NCBI GenBank assembly: GCA_026225255.1 | Contig: JAMFSJ010000065.1 | Span: 1 to 55,323 of the forward strand | Length of the DNA: 55,323 nt | Reading direction: 5' to 3' | Origin: Methylacidimicrobium fagopyrum | Lineage (GTDB): Bacteria; Verrucomicrobiota; Verrucomicrobiia; Limisphaerales; UBA11358 | Part shown: positions 24,557 to 33,300 of the stretch, piece after piece | Layout: each line of letters begins with the position of its first letter | How positions within the stretch are numbered: position 1 is the stretch's first letter | Program-made: the position numbers and the translations under genes | The notes under the pieces: generated by a model | What the model saw: only the letters and a program-made list of their open reading frames with translations | Database searches by the model: none | Told to the model about the DNA's origin: nothing

Positions 24557-27319
24557 ATGTTGCCGCACATGCGATTTGATGGACGGATGGACGATTCTCA
24601 AAAGACTGCCAACGGATTGCGCGATGATCCGATCACGGGTTCATTTTCATCAACCGGACAAGGACGGGACAAGGTCCTGCTGGAATACGATCCCATTTTA
24701 AAAGAATCTCTCCGCCACAAATGCGTTCAGCAATTGTTTGAAGAACAGGCGGCGCGCACGCCGGATGCCGTAGCCTTGGTTTTTGAAAACCAGCAGTTGA
24801 CCTACCAAGCCCTTAATCAACGCGCCAACCAGCTGGCCCGGCATTTGCAACTGCGCGGAATCGGGCCCGACGTGCTGGTCGGCATCTGTCTGGAAAACTC
24901 GCTGGAATTACTGGTGGCGATTTTTGGGGTCTTAAAAGCCGGCGGAGCCTATGTGCCGCTGGATCCCAGCTATCCACCGGACCGGCTTGCTTACATGCTG
25001 GAGCAAACCCATGCGCCAGTGCTGATTCAAGCGGGGATGCTGGCCGCCCAATTCAACGCCCCACGTGCCGTTGAAGTCGTGCACCTCGATGCTGATTGGC
25101 CGGCGATTTCCAGCCATGACTCAACCAACCTGCCTCCGCTGGCTACTCCCGGTAATCTGATTTATGTCATTTTTACTTCCGGTTCAACGGGTCAGCCCAA
25201 GGGCGCGGCCATCCGCCACGCCGGGTTTTCCAACTTGCTGGACTGGTTTGTCACGGATTTCAATATCAGCAGCACCGATCGCACCCTGGTCTGCAGCTCC
25301 CTGAGCTTTGATCTTACCCAGAAAAACTTCTTCGCCACGCTCTTGCGCGGTGGCGGACTTTATTTGTGCCCGCCCGGTCCCTATGACGCCGCTTTGATTG
25401 CCCGGCTGATCGCCGATCACGGGATTACCTTGATCAATTGCACCCCGAGCGCCTTTTACCCGCTCGTGGAACAAGCCGGCAAACAGCCCTTTCTGTCTCT
25501 GGCCTCTTTGAGACTGGTTTTTCTTGGTGGTGAAACCATTTCCATCCCCCGCCTCCGGCCCTGGCTAAATGATCCCTCATGCAGCGTCGAAATCATCAAT
25601 ACCTATGGTCCGACCGAAGGCACGGACATCTGCGGTTTTTACCGACTAACCCGGGAGAATTTGGATCGCCATGATTTCGTGCCTTTGGGCCGGCCGATCT
25701 ATAATGTTCAACTCGTTATTGTGGACGACTCCTTCCAGCTTTGTCCGGACGGGACGCCGGGTGAACTATGCATTGGCGGGGTTGGCGTTGGTGCGGGTTA
25801 CCTCAACGATCTGGAAATGACGAAGGCAAAATTCCTGCCCAATCATTTTTCCGCTGTTTCTGGCAAATACATTTACCGCACCGGCGACCGCGTGCGGATG
25901 CTTCCTGACGGCAACCTCGAATTTCTCGGTCGGCTGGACCATCAAGTGAAAATCCGGGGTTTCCGGATTGAACTGGGTGAGATTGAATCAGCGCTAAACA
26001 ACCATCCCAATGTCCAAGGCGCGGTGGTCATCACCCTTGCCGACCAGCGAGGTGAAAAAATTCTGGCCACCTACCTCGTTGCGCGCAGCCAGCCGGCTCC
26101 CGCAGTTTCTGAACTGCGCCAGTTTCTACAAGCCACGCTGCCGGATTACATGGTGCCGTCGGTGTTCGTTACGTTGGAATCCTTCCCGTTGAATCCCAAT
26201 GGAAAAGTGGACCGTAAGGCACTGCCGGTTCCTTCGATTGATGGTTCGGCGTGGAACGCCGGGTTCATGGCACCCAGTTTGCCAACTGAAGTGCGGTTGG
26301 CGGCAATTTGGTCAGAAGCTTTTGGCCGGAAGCAAATCAGCATCAGGGATAACTTCTTTGAACTCGGCGGCCATTCCCTCCTGGCCATCCAGCTTGTCTG
26401 CGAAATTAAACGGCAAATGGCGTTCGATTTGCCGGTGCGTATACTGTATCAGCATCCGACCATTCAAGAATTGGCGAAGATTCTACCGGCTCAACAATTC
26501 ACGAAGGGAAAGCCTGAACTGATCCAACTACAGGCGGGCAATTCGGGCCCGGAAGTTTTTTTCCTCGTTGATGAAGGCAGCCTGGGTTTATTCAAGTTGT
26601 CCCACTTCATGGATAAAGGCCTGGCAATATTTGCCTCGGTTGTGCCTTTGCCGGAATCGGCATTAAGTGCTTCCGCTAAAAAACAGTTTTCCGCTTTGCC
26701 CAGCATGGAGGATTTGGCCACCCAACATGCGGCCTCGATCCGAAAACGCAATCCGGTGGGCGGCGTGATATTGGCTGGCCACTGTTTCGGTGGCATGCTT
26801 GGGTTTGAAGTGGCCCGGCAGTTGCACGAGTCTGGAATACAAGTTAAAGCGGTTTTATTACTAGATACTTGGATGGCGCAGACCACCTTCGTTTGGCGGA
26901 AAAAAGCCTGGCTCCGGGAACACTTGGGAAAATTGCAGGAACAAGGACCGCTATATCTCTGGCGCAAGGGCAAACGCAGAATCAAACTGGAAAAAATAGA
27001 ATTAGCCGCCAGGCTGGAGCTGGCCATCAGTAATAATTTCAATGTGCATGTGCCATGGGTGATCATCGCCAGGATCTACGAGCACGCCATGAGCGGCTAT
27101 CGGCCAAAACCACTGTCAGTCCGCGGCATGCTGTTTGTGTCCCAAGATGATTGGTTATCAAATGCGTATCGGTCGTTGGATGACAGTCTGGGAGCGAATA
27201 AAGTGTTTACGGACGGGGTGGAAGTGACCAATGTGCCGGGAAATCATGTAACGGTTCTAAATGAAGAACACTTGCCAATACTCGCAGCACATTTCGGAAA
27301 ATATTTGAAACAATTTTGA
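24557..27319 (+). CDS. Single-module NRPS-like synthetase (adenylation-PCP-thioesterase)
   Basis: 920 residues with no condensation domain. The adenylation domain (about 50-560) has FTSGSTGQPKG (206-216), NTYGPTE (348-354), YRTGD (440-444), RGFRIELGEIE (467-477) and Lys550 in NPNGKVDRK. Asp252 in SFDLTQKN is the usual alpha-amine contact, so an amino acid substrate is likelier than an aryl keto acid. The carrier domain has Ser607 in FFELGGHSLLA. The thioesterase carries GHCFGG, with Cys743 in place of the usual Ser, and a C-terminal GNHVTVLNEEH holds the candidate His. Three ATGs spaced 7 bases apart (24543, 24550, 24557) lie in three frames, and only the last is open. The product is unknown. 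Confidence 0.88.
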   Translation: MLPHMRFDGRMDDSQKTANGLRDDPITGSFSSTGQGRDKVLLEYDPILKESLRHKCVQQLFEEQAARTPDAVALVFENQQLTYQALNQRANQLARHLQLRGIGPDVLVGICLENSLELLVAIFGVLKAGGAYVPLDPSYPPDRLAYMLEQTHAPVLIQAGMLAAQFNAPRAVEVVHLDADWPAISSHDSTNLPPLATPGNLIYVIFTSGSTGQPKGAAIRHAGFSNLLDWFVTDFNISSTDRTLVCSSLSFDLTQKNFFATLLRGGGLYLCPPGPYDAALIARLIADHGITLINCTPSAFYPLVEQAGKQPFLSLASLRLVFLGGETISIPRLRPWLNDPSCSVEIINTYGPTEGTDICGFYRLTRENLDRHDFVPLGRPIYNVQLVIVDDSFQLCPDGTPGELCIGGVGVGAGYLNDLEMTKAKFLPNHFSAVSGKYIYRTGDRVRMLPDGNLEFLGRLDHQVKIRGFRIELGEIESALNNHPNVQGAVVITLADQRGEKILATYLVARSQPAPAVSELRQFLQATLPDYMVPSVFVTLESFPLNPNGKVDRKALPVPSIDGSAWNAGFMAPSLPTEVRLAAIWSEAFGRKQISIRDNFFELGGHSLLAIQLVCEIKRQMAFDLPVRILYQHPTIQELAKILPAQQFTKGKPELIQLQAGNSGPEVFFLVDEGSLGLFKLSHFMDKGLAIFASVVPLPESALSASAKKQFSALPSMEDLATQHAASIRKRNPVGGVILAGHCFGGMLGFEVARQLHESGIQVKAVLLLDTWMAQTTFVWRKKAWLREHLGKLQEQGPLYLWRKGKRRIKLEKIELAARLELAISNNFNVHVPWVIIARIYEHAMSGYRPKPLSVRGMLFVSQDDWLSNAYRSLDDSLGANKVFTDGVEVTNVPGNHVTVLNEEHLPILAAHFGKYLKQF

Positions 27320-28083
27320 CGAGCGTGAGCGAGAGAACGCAGTGGCTTGAAAAGTCCGAATCCCAGACTCTTGAGCGGTTTGAAATCCACGTCTGGCGAA
27401 TCAGCCTGCTTCAGAACACGGCGCTAACAGCGCGTTTGGAAAGCTGCTTGATTCCCGCCGAGCACCAGCGCGCCGGGCGTTTTCATTTCGCGAAAGACCG
27501 GGAGCGATTTGTCATCCGGCGGGCGGTTCTGCGACATTTATTGGGTAGTTGCTTGGATGCTGATCCGGCGGCTATTGGCCTGCTAAATACCATTCACGGC
27601 CAGCCTTTTCTTGAACCTCAGGAAAACCCCCATGGTCTTCAATTCAGTTGCAGCCATTCGGCGGATTTGGCCTTGATCGCCGTTGCGCGGGGGCAAAAAG
27701 TCGGGATTGATTTGGAATTTCACCGTCCCTTGCCTGAGTCGGAAGAACTGGCCGCCACGTTTTTTTCCGCTCTGGAAATTGCTGAATTAGCCAAGGTGCC
27801 GGCTGCGCTCAGGGAAAAAATTTTCTTCGACTGCTGGACGCGCAAAGAAGCCTTCGTCAAGGCGATTGGACTGGGGCTGTCGTTTCCACTCAACCGCTTT
27901 TCAGTTCCGCTATTATCGAATCCGCCCGCAACCCGCCAGTTGGTGCAGCATGATTCCCCGAGCTTAAACAACCTGTTCGTTCAATCGCTGGAGGTCAGCC
28001 CCCACTGCTCGGCCGCCCTTGTCTTCGAGGATAAGGAGGCCATCGTAAAATGCTTTGATTGGAGTCCTTCACGGTCAATCTGA
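27316..28083 (+). CDS. Sfp-type 4'-phosphopantetheinyl transferase
   Basis: 255 residues from a TTG at 27316 that overlaps the synthetase stop (TTGA). GTG 27325 is an alternative start. Motifs are SCSHSADLALIAVARG, the Mg-binding GIDLEFHRP and FDCWTRKEAFVKAIGLGL (WxxKEAxxK). Transferases of this class attach phosphopantetheine from CoA to carrier-domain serines. The 4-base overlap with the A-PCP-TE gene strongly suggests that Ser607 of that protein is its substrate. Confidence 0.92.
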   Translation: MTSVSERTQWLEKSESQTLERFEIHVWRISLLQNTALTARLESCLIPAEHQRAGRFHFAKDRERFVIRRAVLRHLLGSCLDADPAAIGLLNTIHGQPFLEPQENPHGLQFSCSHSADLALIAVARGQKVGIDLEFHRPLPESEELAATFFSALEIAELAKVPAALREKIFFDCWTRKEAFVKAIGLGLSFPLNRFSVPLLSNPPATRQLVQHDSPSLNNLFVQSLEVSPHCSAALVFEDKEAIVKCFDWSPSRSI

Positions 28084-28179
28084 AACGAAAAAGCCGCGAG
28101 CGCGGGAGGTCCGGCGACGGCGGCGAGCGGGCGAAGAAAATTGCTTCCAGCACGCGGACGGTGTAGAAAATCGCAAACC

Positions 28180-30318
28180 ATGATTCTCCCACCGCGCGTC
28201 GCGTTACCTTGCCTGCTGGCATTTCTCTATCTGCCGGCCGTATTGCCAGGGGTTGCTGAAACCAATCTGGCCCCGCAAACCTTGAATCTAAATGGCCATG
28301 CTGGCGGCGTGCGTTTCGACGGCATTGGCGTGGTCAACGGTGGCGGGGCAACCTCGGTGTTGCTCAAGGATTATCCGGAGCCGCAGCGCAGCCAGATTCT
28401 CGACCTGGTCTATAAACCTAAGTTCGGCGCTTCCGTGAGCGCGCTGCTGGTGGAAATTCCCGGCGACGGCAATGCGACGCAGGGTTCCATGCCCAGTCAC
28501 ATGCATACCCGCGATGACCTCGATTATTCGCGGGGCTACACGTGGTGGCTTTTGCAAGCCGCCAAACAGCGTAATCCCGATCTCACGCTGGATGGCGCCG
28601 CGTGGAGCGTTCCCGGTTGGGTTGGCAACGGAGAGTTCTGGTCGCAGGGTGCGGCGGATTATTATGTGAAATGGCTTCAGGGACTCCGCCAGGTTTACGG
28701 AATGGAGTTCGACGCCCTCGGTTGCCGCAATGAAAAAGGCGTTAGTTTTGACTTCGCGGAAAAACTCCGGGCCACGCTTGATGCCAACGGCTTTGAAAAA
28801 GTTAAAATCCACGCCTTTGATAATTGGCCGTCGAACAAATTTGATTTCGTCAAGGATATGGCCGTTGATGAAAAACTGCGCGCTGCCATTGATATCCTCA
28901 GCGCGCATACTTTGGCGGAAATCCCGGCTTCGGTGGAAGTGCGTGCGTTGGCCGCCCAGATGCATAAGCCCATTTGGAATACCGAGGAACATGTTTATCT
29001 GCCGGGATTCGACTGCGCGATCGGCATCGTGAAGGCTTTCAATGAGAATTTTCTTCACAGTGGCGTCACCAAAATTGTGAACTGGTATGACATCGCCGGG
29101 GTTTATCCGCTCGAACCTTATTCGGAAGATCCGGCCATGTTGCTGGCGCGTTCGCCGTGGAGCGGTCATTACGAAGTCCGCGCGGCGTTGTGGGGCTACG
29201 CTCACTACGGACAATTCACCAAAGTTGGCTGGCAATATCTCAACGGCGGCTGCGGCGAGCTCCAAGGCGGCGGCACTTTTGTGACGTTGAAATCCCCGGG
29301 CGATGATTACACTGTCATCTTGGAGACGAAGGGGGCGACGACGGCGCAGTCCCTCCGTTTTCAAATTGGCGACGGCTTGTCGGAGCGAGAACTTTGTGTC
29401 TGGCGCAGCAATGCGAAGGAACAATTCATCCAGCAAGCGGGTATCAAACCGGTGAAGGGCGCGTTTACTCTGACGCTGGAAGCCGATTCCATTTATTCGC
29501 TCTCCACCACTACGGGACAGCAGAAAGGTTCCTTCGATAATATTCCCGCGCCTAAACCGTTTCCGTTTCCTTATTACGAAACGTTCGACGAATATTCCCC
29601 GCCCAAAGCGTATGGCTACCTGCCGCGCTATACGGCTGATATCGCCGACGTATTCGAGATCGCTGACCGCCCGGATAAAAACGGAAGCTGCCTGCGACAA
29701 GTCGTTTCGGTGCGCCCGAATTCGTGGGCACCGGAGTATCTGCCTTATACCATTCTCGGCGATGACCAGTGGCAAAACTATGAAGTTAGCGCCGATGTTT
29801 ACTTAAACTCGGGTGACTCGGCGTCCGTCATGGGCCGCGTCAATAACGTTGGCTACGGATATGGTTCCATTCCCAAAGGATACTATTTGCAACTGGCCGA
29901 TCATGGTCGCTGCGAGTTAGTTGTCATTCGCGGCAAGGTGGACAAAAAGAAGTCGGTAGGCGACCCCGAACAACAGGCGCTTATCAAGGCTGGAAAAGAT
30001 GACGGCGAAGGCGGAATAAAAGTTTTGGGAACCATCCAGCTTCCCGCTATCAGTCCCAACCAATGGCATAATCTGAAGCTCCGGTTCGCGGATGCCACTA
30101 TTACCGGCTTCGTGGATGATAAAATGATGTTGAACGCAACCAACACGCTTTACTCGCACGGCCTGGTCGGCCTGATGGCCGGTGGCGATAAACAGAAGCT
30201 CAGCACGCCTTATTTTGACAATGTATTGATCAAAGCGATTAACGCGCCGACGCCGGCTCCGGCCATCCCTTTGCCCGGTCAATCGGCGCTTTATACTGCG
30301 GGGAAGCAGGCGCCTTGA
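28180..30318 (+). CDS. Secreted GH59-like galactosidase (galactocerebrosidase-related)
   Basis: 712 residues from ATG 28180. A TTG-started extension to 28141 is less likely. The signal peptide is ALPCLLAFLYLPAVLPGVA. The N-terminal TIM barrel matches animal galactosylceramidase closely in motif order: FDGIGVVNGGGATSVLL, YPEPQRSQILDLVY, GDGNATQGSMPSHMH. Catalytic Glu candidates are Glu185 (GCRNEKG) and Glu269 (WNTEEHVYL). A beta-sandwich (about 350-455) and a C-terminal lectin-like jelly roll (FDEYSPPKAYGYLP, VSADVYLNSGD, DNVLIKAI) follow, as in GH59. In bacteria the substrate is probably a beta-galactoside of plant or microbial glycans or glycolipids. That is inference. Confidence 0.88.
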   Translation: MILPPRVALPCLLAFLYLPAVLPGVAETNLAPQTLNLNGHAGGVRFDGIGVVNGGGATSVLLKDYPEPQRSQILDLVYKPKFGASVSALLVEIPGDGNATQGSMPSHMHTRDDLDYSRGYTWWLLQAAKQRNPDLTLDGAAWSVPGWVGNGEFWSQGAADYYVKWLQGLRQVYGMEFDALGCRNEKGVSFDFAEKLRATLDANGFEKVKIHAFDNWPSNKFDFVKDMAVDEKLRAAIDILSAHTLAEIPASVEVRALAAQMHKPIWNTEEHVYLPGFDCAIGIVKAFNENFLHSGVTKIVNWYDIAGVYPLEPYSEDPAMLLARSPWSGHYEVRAALWGYAHYGQFTKVGWQYLNGGCGELQGGGTFVTLKSPGDDYTVILETKGATTAQSLRFQIGDGLSERELCVWRSNAKEQFIQQAGIKPVKGAFTLTLEADSIYSLSTTTGQQKGSFDNIPAPKPFPFPYYETFDEYSPPKAYGYLPRYTADIADVFEIADRPDKNGSCLRQVVSVRPNSWAPEYLPYTILGDDQWQNYEVSADVYLNSGDSASVMGRVNNVGYGYGSIPKGYYLQLADHGRCELVVIRGKVDKKKSVGDPEQQALIKAGKDDGEGGIKVLGTIQLPAISPNQWHNLKLRFADATITGFVDDKMMLNATNTLYSHGLVGLMAGGDKQKLSTPYFDNVLIKAINAPTPAPAIPLPGQSALYTAGKQAP

Positions 30319-30393
30319 GCGGTTTTGATCTAAGCTGGCGTGAAGAAATTTGAAGCGCGGTCTAAACGTGGTAGTGTGGCTTCCAATAACATT

Positions 30394-30795
30394 ATGGAAA
30401 TAAAAAGAAATGGTTCGTTGCCCTCTAACAAAGGCCCGGCCGATTGGTTCACGGGCACGGTGCGGATTGATTCGCCGTTTAAAGGAACCGACCCGGCGCG
30501 GATCGGCGGCGCGATCGTCACGTTCGAGCCCGCCGCGCGCACGGCATGGCATACGCATCCGCTGGGGCAGACGTTGATCGTTACCGCCGGTTGCGGTCGA
30601 GCGCAACGCTGGGGCGGACCGATTGAAGAAATTCGTCCGGGCGACATCGTCTGGTTTCCGCCGGGCGAAAAGCATTGGCACGGAGCGACGCCCACCACGG
30701 CGATGACCCATATCGCCATCGCCGAGTCGCTCGATGGCAAAGTGGTTGATTGGTTGGAGCCGGTCAGTGACGAGCAATACAGTGTTTTAACTTAA
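30394..30795 (+). CDS. Small cupin protein
   Basis: 133 residues from ATG 30394. A GTG 54 bases upstream is less likely. One double-stranded beta-helix cupin: motif 1 is [19 protein letters not shown] (HxH...), and motif 2 is [16 protein letters not shown] with the last His. The [16 protein letters not shown] linker matches the group annotated as carboxymuconolactone decarboxylase-associated or mandelonitrile-lyase-like cupins. A divalent metal site (three His) is expected. It may follow the GH59 gene in the same transcript, after 75 bases. Confidence 0.88.
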   Translation: MEIKRNGSLPSNKGPADWFTGTVRIDSPFKGTDPARIGGAIVTFEPAARTAWHTHPLGQTLIVTAGCGRAQRWGGPIEEIRPGDIVWFPPGEKHWHGATPTTAMTHIAIAESLDGKVVDWLEPVSDEQYSVLT

Positions 30796-30824
30796 CGTCG
30801 GCGCCGCGCCGTTGCCACCCCTCT

Positions 30825-31592
30825 TCACCGCGAATGCTGCAAGAACCAGTCGAAGATTTCCGGGGTCGCAAAGGTTTGCGTCCAGCAATCGTGTTGCGCT
30901 TCGGGATAGACGGTCAGTTTCACGTTTGGATCGCCGAGTTTTTGCATGAGGTCAACCATGCGACGCGATTCGTCCGTCGGCACAACGGGATCTTTGCCGC
31001 CGTGAAACGCCCAGATTGGCAAATTTAATAACGCCGTTCGCCGCGCTCCGCCCGCGAGATAAGGCGTGATATAATCACCGCCGCCGCACAACGGCGCGAT
31101 GGCTGCAAAACGTTCGGGATACGTTAGACCGAGACTCCACGTGCCGTAACCGCCCATGCTCAAGCCGGTCAGATAAACGTGATGCAGATCCACCGCATAT
31201 TTTTTCTCTACGTCATCGAGCAACGCGAGCAACAGGTCATCCGACCAGATTTTGCCATCGGGACATTGCGGCGAAACCACGATGAACGGAAAGTTCGTCA
31301 GATGCGTATCCACTTTCGGCGGGCCATGTTTGGCGACCATCCAGATGTCTGAGCCGCGTTCACCCGCGCCGTGCAAAAAGAAAATCAGCGGCCAATGCTT
31401 GCCGGAGCTCACGTTGTAATCCTCCGGTAAATACAAGAGATAATCCGCAGACAATACCCGCGTCTGCGTCACGGAAAAATGTTGGGCGGTTTGCGTTCCG
31501 CTGGAATCGGTGGCGGATGTATTTTTCACCGTGCTGCAGGCAGACAGACTCAGCAGCAAGGGTAGAAGCAGGCAGAGATTTAATTTTTTCAT
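30825..31592 (-). CDS. Alpha/beta-hydrolase esterase lipoprotein
   Basis: 255 residues. A lipoprotein signal (LLPLLLSLSACS, lipobox Cys19) predicts membrane anchoring. The domain is a LpqC/feruloyl-esterase or PHB-depolymerase-like prolyl-oligopeptidase fold: PLIFFLHGAGERG oxyanion strand, nucleophile Ser in YLTGLSMGGYGTW, Asp in FHGGKDPVVPTD and His in EAQHDCW. Such proteins remove acyl groups from polysaccharides, which fits the glycan-degrading neighbours. It is convergent with the cupin and divergent from the MFS gene. Confidence 0.87.
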   Translation of the reverse strand: MKKLNLCLLLPLLLSLSACSTVKNTSATDSSGTQTAQHFSVTQTRVLSADYLLYLPEDYNVSSGKHWPLIFFLHGAGERGSDIWMVAKHGPPKVDTHLTNFPFIVVSPQCPDGKIWSDDLLLALLDDVEKKYAVDLHHVYLTGLSMGGYGTWSLGLTYPERFAAIAPLCGGGDYITPYLAGGARRTALLNLPIWAFHGGKDPVVPTDESRRMVDLMQKLGDPNVKLTVYPEAQHDCWTQTFATPEIFDWFLQHSR

Positions 31593-31693
31593 GATGTGAT
31601 CAGGTGTATTGAAAGCTTTCAGTCATCTTAAAACTTTTTTATGCCGACGCAATTCTCTTTGCGCCAATCAGCGGCTTGGAACAACATCTGCCG

Positions 31694-32968
31694 ATGATTC
31701 CACAACGTTGGCTGCGTATCATTCCCGTCGCTTTGGTGATGTATACGATCGCGTATGTGGACCGCACGAATGTCTCGCTCGCGCTGGATCCGAAAATCTC
31801 GTCCTTGATGCGTGATCTGCTCATGGATGACCGGATGAAAGGGCAGGCGGCGGGAATTTTCTTCCTCGGCTACGTTCTGTTGCAAATGGCCGGCGGTCAT
31901 CTGGCCGGTCGTTGGAGCGCCAAAAAACTCGTCAGTCTTTGTCTGATTTTTTGGGGCGTATGCGCCGTCGGCTGTGGTCTGGCGAAGACTTTTTATCAAT
32001 TTGAAATCATGCGCGTCCTGCTCGGCGTTTCGGAAAGCTGTGTTTTTCCCGCCACGGTAGTATTGCTCGCCCATTGGTTTCCCAGTGCGGAACGCGCGCG
32101 GGCAAATGCGTTTTGGAATCTCTGTCAGCCGCTGGCGGTCGTCGCGTCCGCGCCGATCACGGGCTGGCTGCTGGGTGCTTACGGTTGGCAAACCATGCTC
32201 ATGTTGGAAGGTGCGCTGCCGTTCCTCTGGCTGCCGGTCTGGTGGTTTTTTATCAGCGATCGTCCGCGCGATGCCAAATGGATTTCCACTGAAGAGCGGG
32301 ATTATTTGGAGGCAAAACTTTCGGCGGAAGCGGCGCAATTGGAGCCCGTGAAAAAAATTCCATTCTGGCAACGGCTTTTGCGACGGGAGATTTTGGTGAT
32401 GATCGTCATAAATTTTTTGCACAACTCGGCGGCTTACGGTTGCATGGCTTTTTTCACGGACAGTTTGAAGTCGAGAAAGTTTAGCGCCGTGGAATATGGT
32501 TTTCTCTTTGCCGCACCGTATGCCGTGACGGCGATTATCATGGTGCTCAACTCCTGGCATTCGGATAAAACCCGCGAACGGCGCGGTCACATCGCGTTTG
32601 TTTACACGCTGAGCGGTGTAAGCTTGGTTTTCAGCGTGCTGACGAAAGAGCATTTTTGGTTGTCCTACGCGTTCCTGTGTCTGGCGATTCCCGGTCCGTT
32701 TGCCGCGCTCGCGCCGTTCTGGGCGATCCCGACCGAAACACTGCCGCAAAATGTTTTTGGTCCAGTCATCGGTCTCGTCAATGCGTTGGGCAACACCGGC
32801 GGATATTTTGGCCCGGCGATTGTCGGCCTGCTCGCGAAGGAATATGGCAGCACCGCCATTCCGTTCACCGCGCTGGGAATCGGTCTGTTGATCGCGGCGG
32901 CACTGGCGTTTTTGCTGCCGAAAAGCGTTGAGGCGGTTCCAAAGGTGGCACAGGCGTCTCGCCTGTAA
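31694..32968 (+). CDS. MFS transporter (anion:cation symporter type) with a repeat-derived C-terminus
   Basis: 424 residues from ATG 31694 (TTG 31676 is an in-frame alternative), with about twelve hydrophobic segments. The AYVDRTNVSLALDP loop after helix 1, LGYVLLQMAGGHLAGRW and FWNLCQPLAVVASAPITGWLLG are typical of ACS-family uptake systems for sugar acids and other organic anions. The nearby gluconokinase suggests a sugar acid as substrate, but this is inference. The last residues, PKVAQASRL, and the stop codon are encoded by an ACAGGC/GCCTGT palindrome at 32950-32966. The original C-terminus has therefore been replaced or extended. Confidence 0.9.
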   Translation: MIPQRWLRIIPVALVMYTIAYVDRTNVSLALDPKISSLMRDLLMDDRMKGQAAGIFFLGYVLLQMAGGHLAGRWSAKKLVSLCLIFWGVCAVGCGLAKTFYQFEIMRVLLGVSESCVFPATVVLLAHWFPSAERARANAFWNLCQPLAVVASAPITGWLLGAYGWQTMLMLEGALPFLWLPVWWFFISDRPRDAKWISTEERDYLEAKLSAEAAQLEPVKKIPFWQRLLRREILVMIVINFLHNSAAYGCMAFFTDSLKSRKFSAVEYGFLFAAPYAVTAIIMVLNSWHSDKTRERRGHIAFVYTLSGVSLVFSVLTKEHFWLSYAFLCLAIPGPFAALAPFWAIPTETLPQNVFGPVIGLVNALGNTGGYFGPAIVGLLAKEYGSTAIPFTALGIGLLIAAALAFLLPKSVEAVPKVAQASRL

Positions 32969-32989
32969 AATCCGGCGTCTCGCCGGATT
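32950..32989. repeat. Two adjacent GTCTC-loop hairpins over the MFS stop codon
   Basis: ACAGGC-GTCTC-GCCTGT (32950-32966) is followed by AATCCGGC-GTCTC-GCCGGATT (32969-32989). The TAA of the transporter gene (32966-32968) falls between the two hairpins. An identical pair lies at 33198-33237. Confidence 0.92.
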
Positions 32990-33083
32990 TCGTTTGTGGC
33001 TGACGTTGGTGGTTGGTTTGCGCGAACCAAAGACCAGCCGCGATTTCAGGCGGTTTTGGGCGAGACTTCCAAAACGCTACCCT

Positions 33084-33300
33084 AAAATGTTTTTGGTTCG
33101 GTGATCGACCTCGTCAATGCGCTGGGAATCGGTCTATTGATCGCAGCGGCACTGGTATTTTGTTGCCGAAAAGCGTTGCGGCAGTTCCAAAGGTGGCACA
33201 GGCGTCTCGCCTGTAAAATCCGGCGTCTCGCCGGATTTCGTTTATGGCTGACGTTGGTAGTTGGTTTGCGCGAACCCAAAACCAGCCGCGTTCTCAAACG
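33084..33300 (+). pseudogene. Tandem, internally deleted copy of the MFS gene 3' end
   Basis: 33084-33120 matches 32748-32784 of the transporter gene. The copy then jumps to the equivalent of 32870 and follows it through the GIGLLIAAAL codons, the double hairpin and about 80 bases of 3' flank (GGCTGACGTTGGT, GGTTTGCGCGAACC). About 85 bases are missing between two GCG(T/C)TGGG sequences, as expected for slippage between short direct repeats. Frame and start are lost. With the 33325-33341 palindrome it fills the whole gap between the MFS gene and gntK. Confidence 0.85.
33198..33237. repeat. Second copy of the GTCTC-loop double hairpin
   Basis: ACAGGC-GTCTC-GCCTGT (33198-33214) and AATCCGGC-GTCTC-GCCGGATT (33217-33237) repeat the pair at 32950-32989 exactly, as part of the tandem duplication. 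Confidence 0.9.

Noticed and set aside
24557..27319. Interpretation of the A-PCP-TE protein as an aryl-pyruvate dimerising quinone/furanone synthetase
   Set aside because: The adenylation domain keeps the Asp that contacts an alpha-amino group (Asp252), which keto-acid-activating members usually lack. The idea is possible but not supported.
28288..29775. A 495-codon open frame on the minus strand inside the GH59-like gene
   Set aside because: It is a shadow of the plus-strand enzyme. Its composition is Arg/His-rich, and no domain is seen, while the plus strand has catalytic motifs and a signal peptide.
31628..32749. A 373-codon minus-strand frame across the MFS gene
   Set aside because: The translation is charged and low in hydrophobic segments, with no family motif. 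The plus strand encodes a clear twelve-helix transporter.
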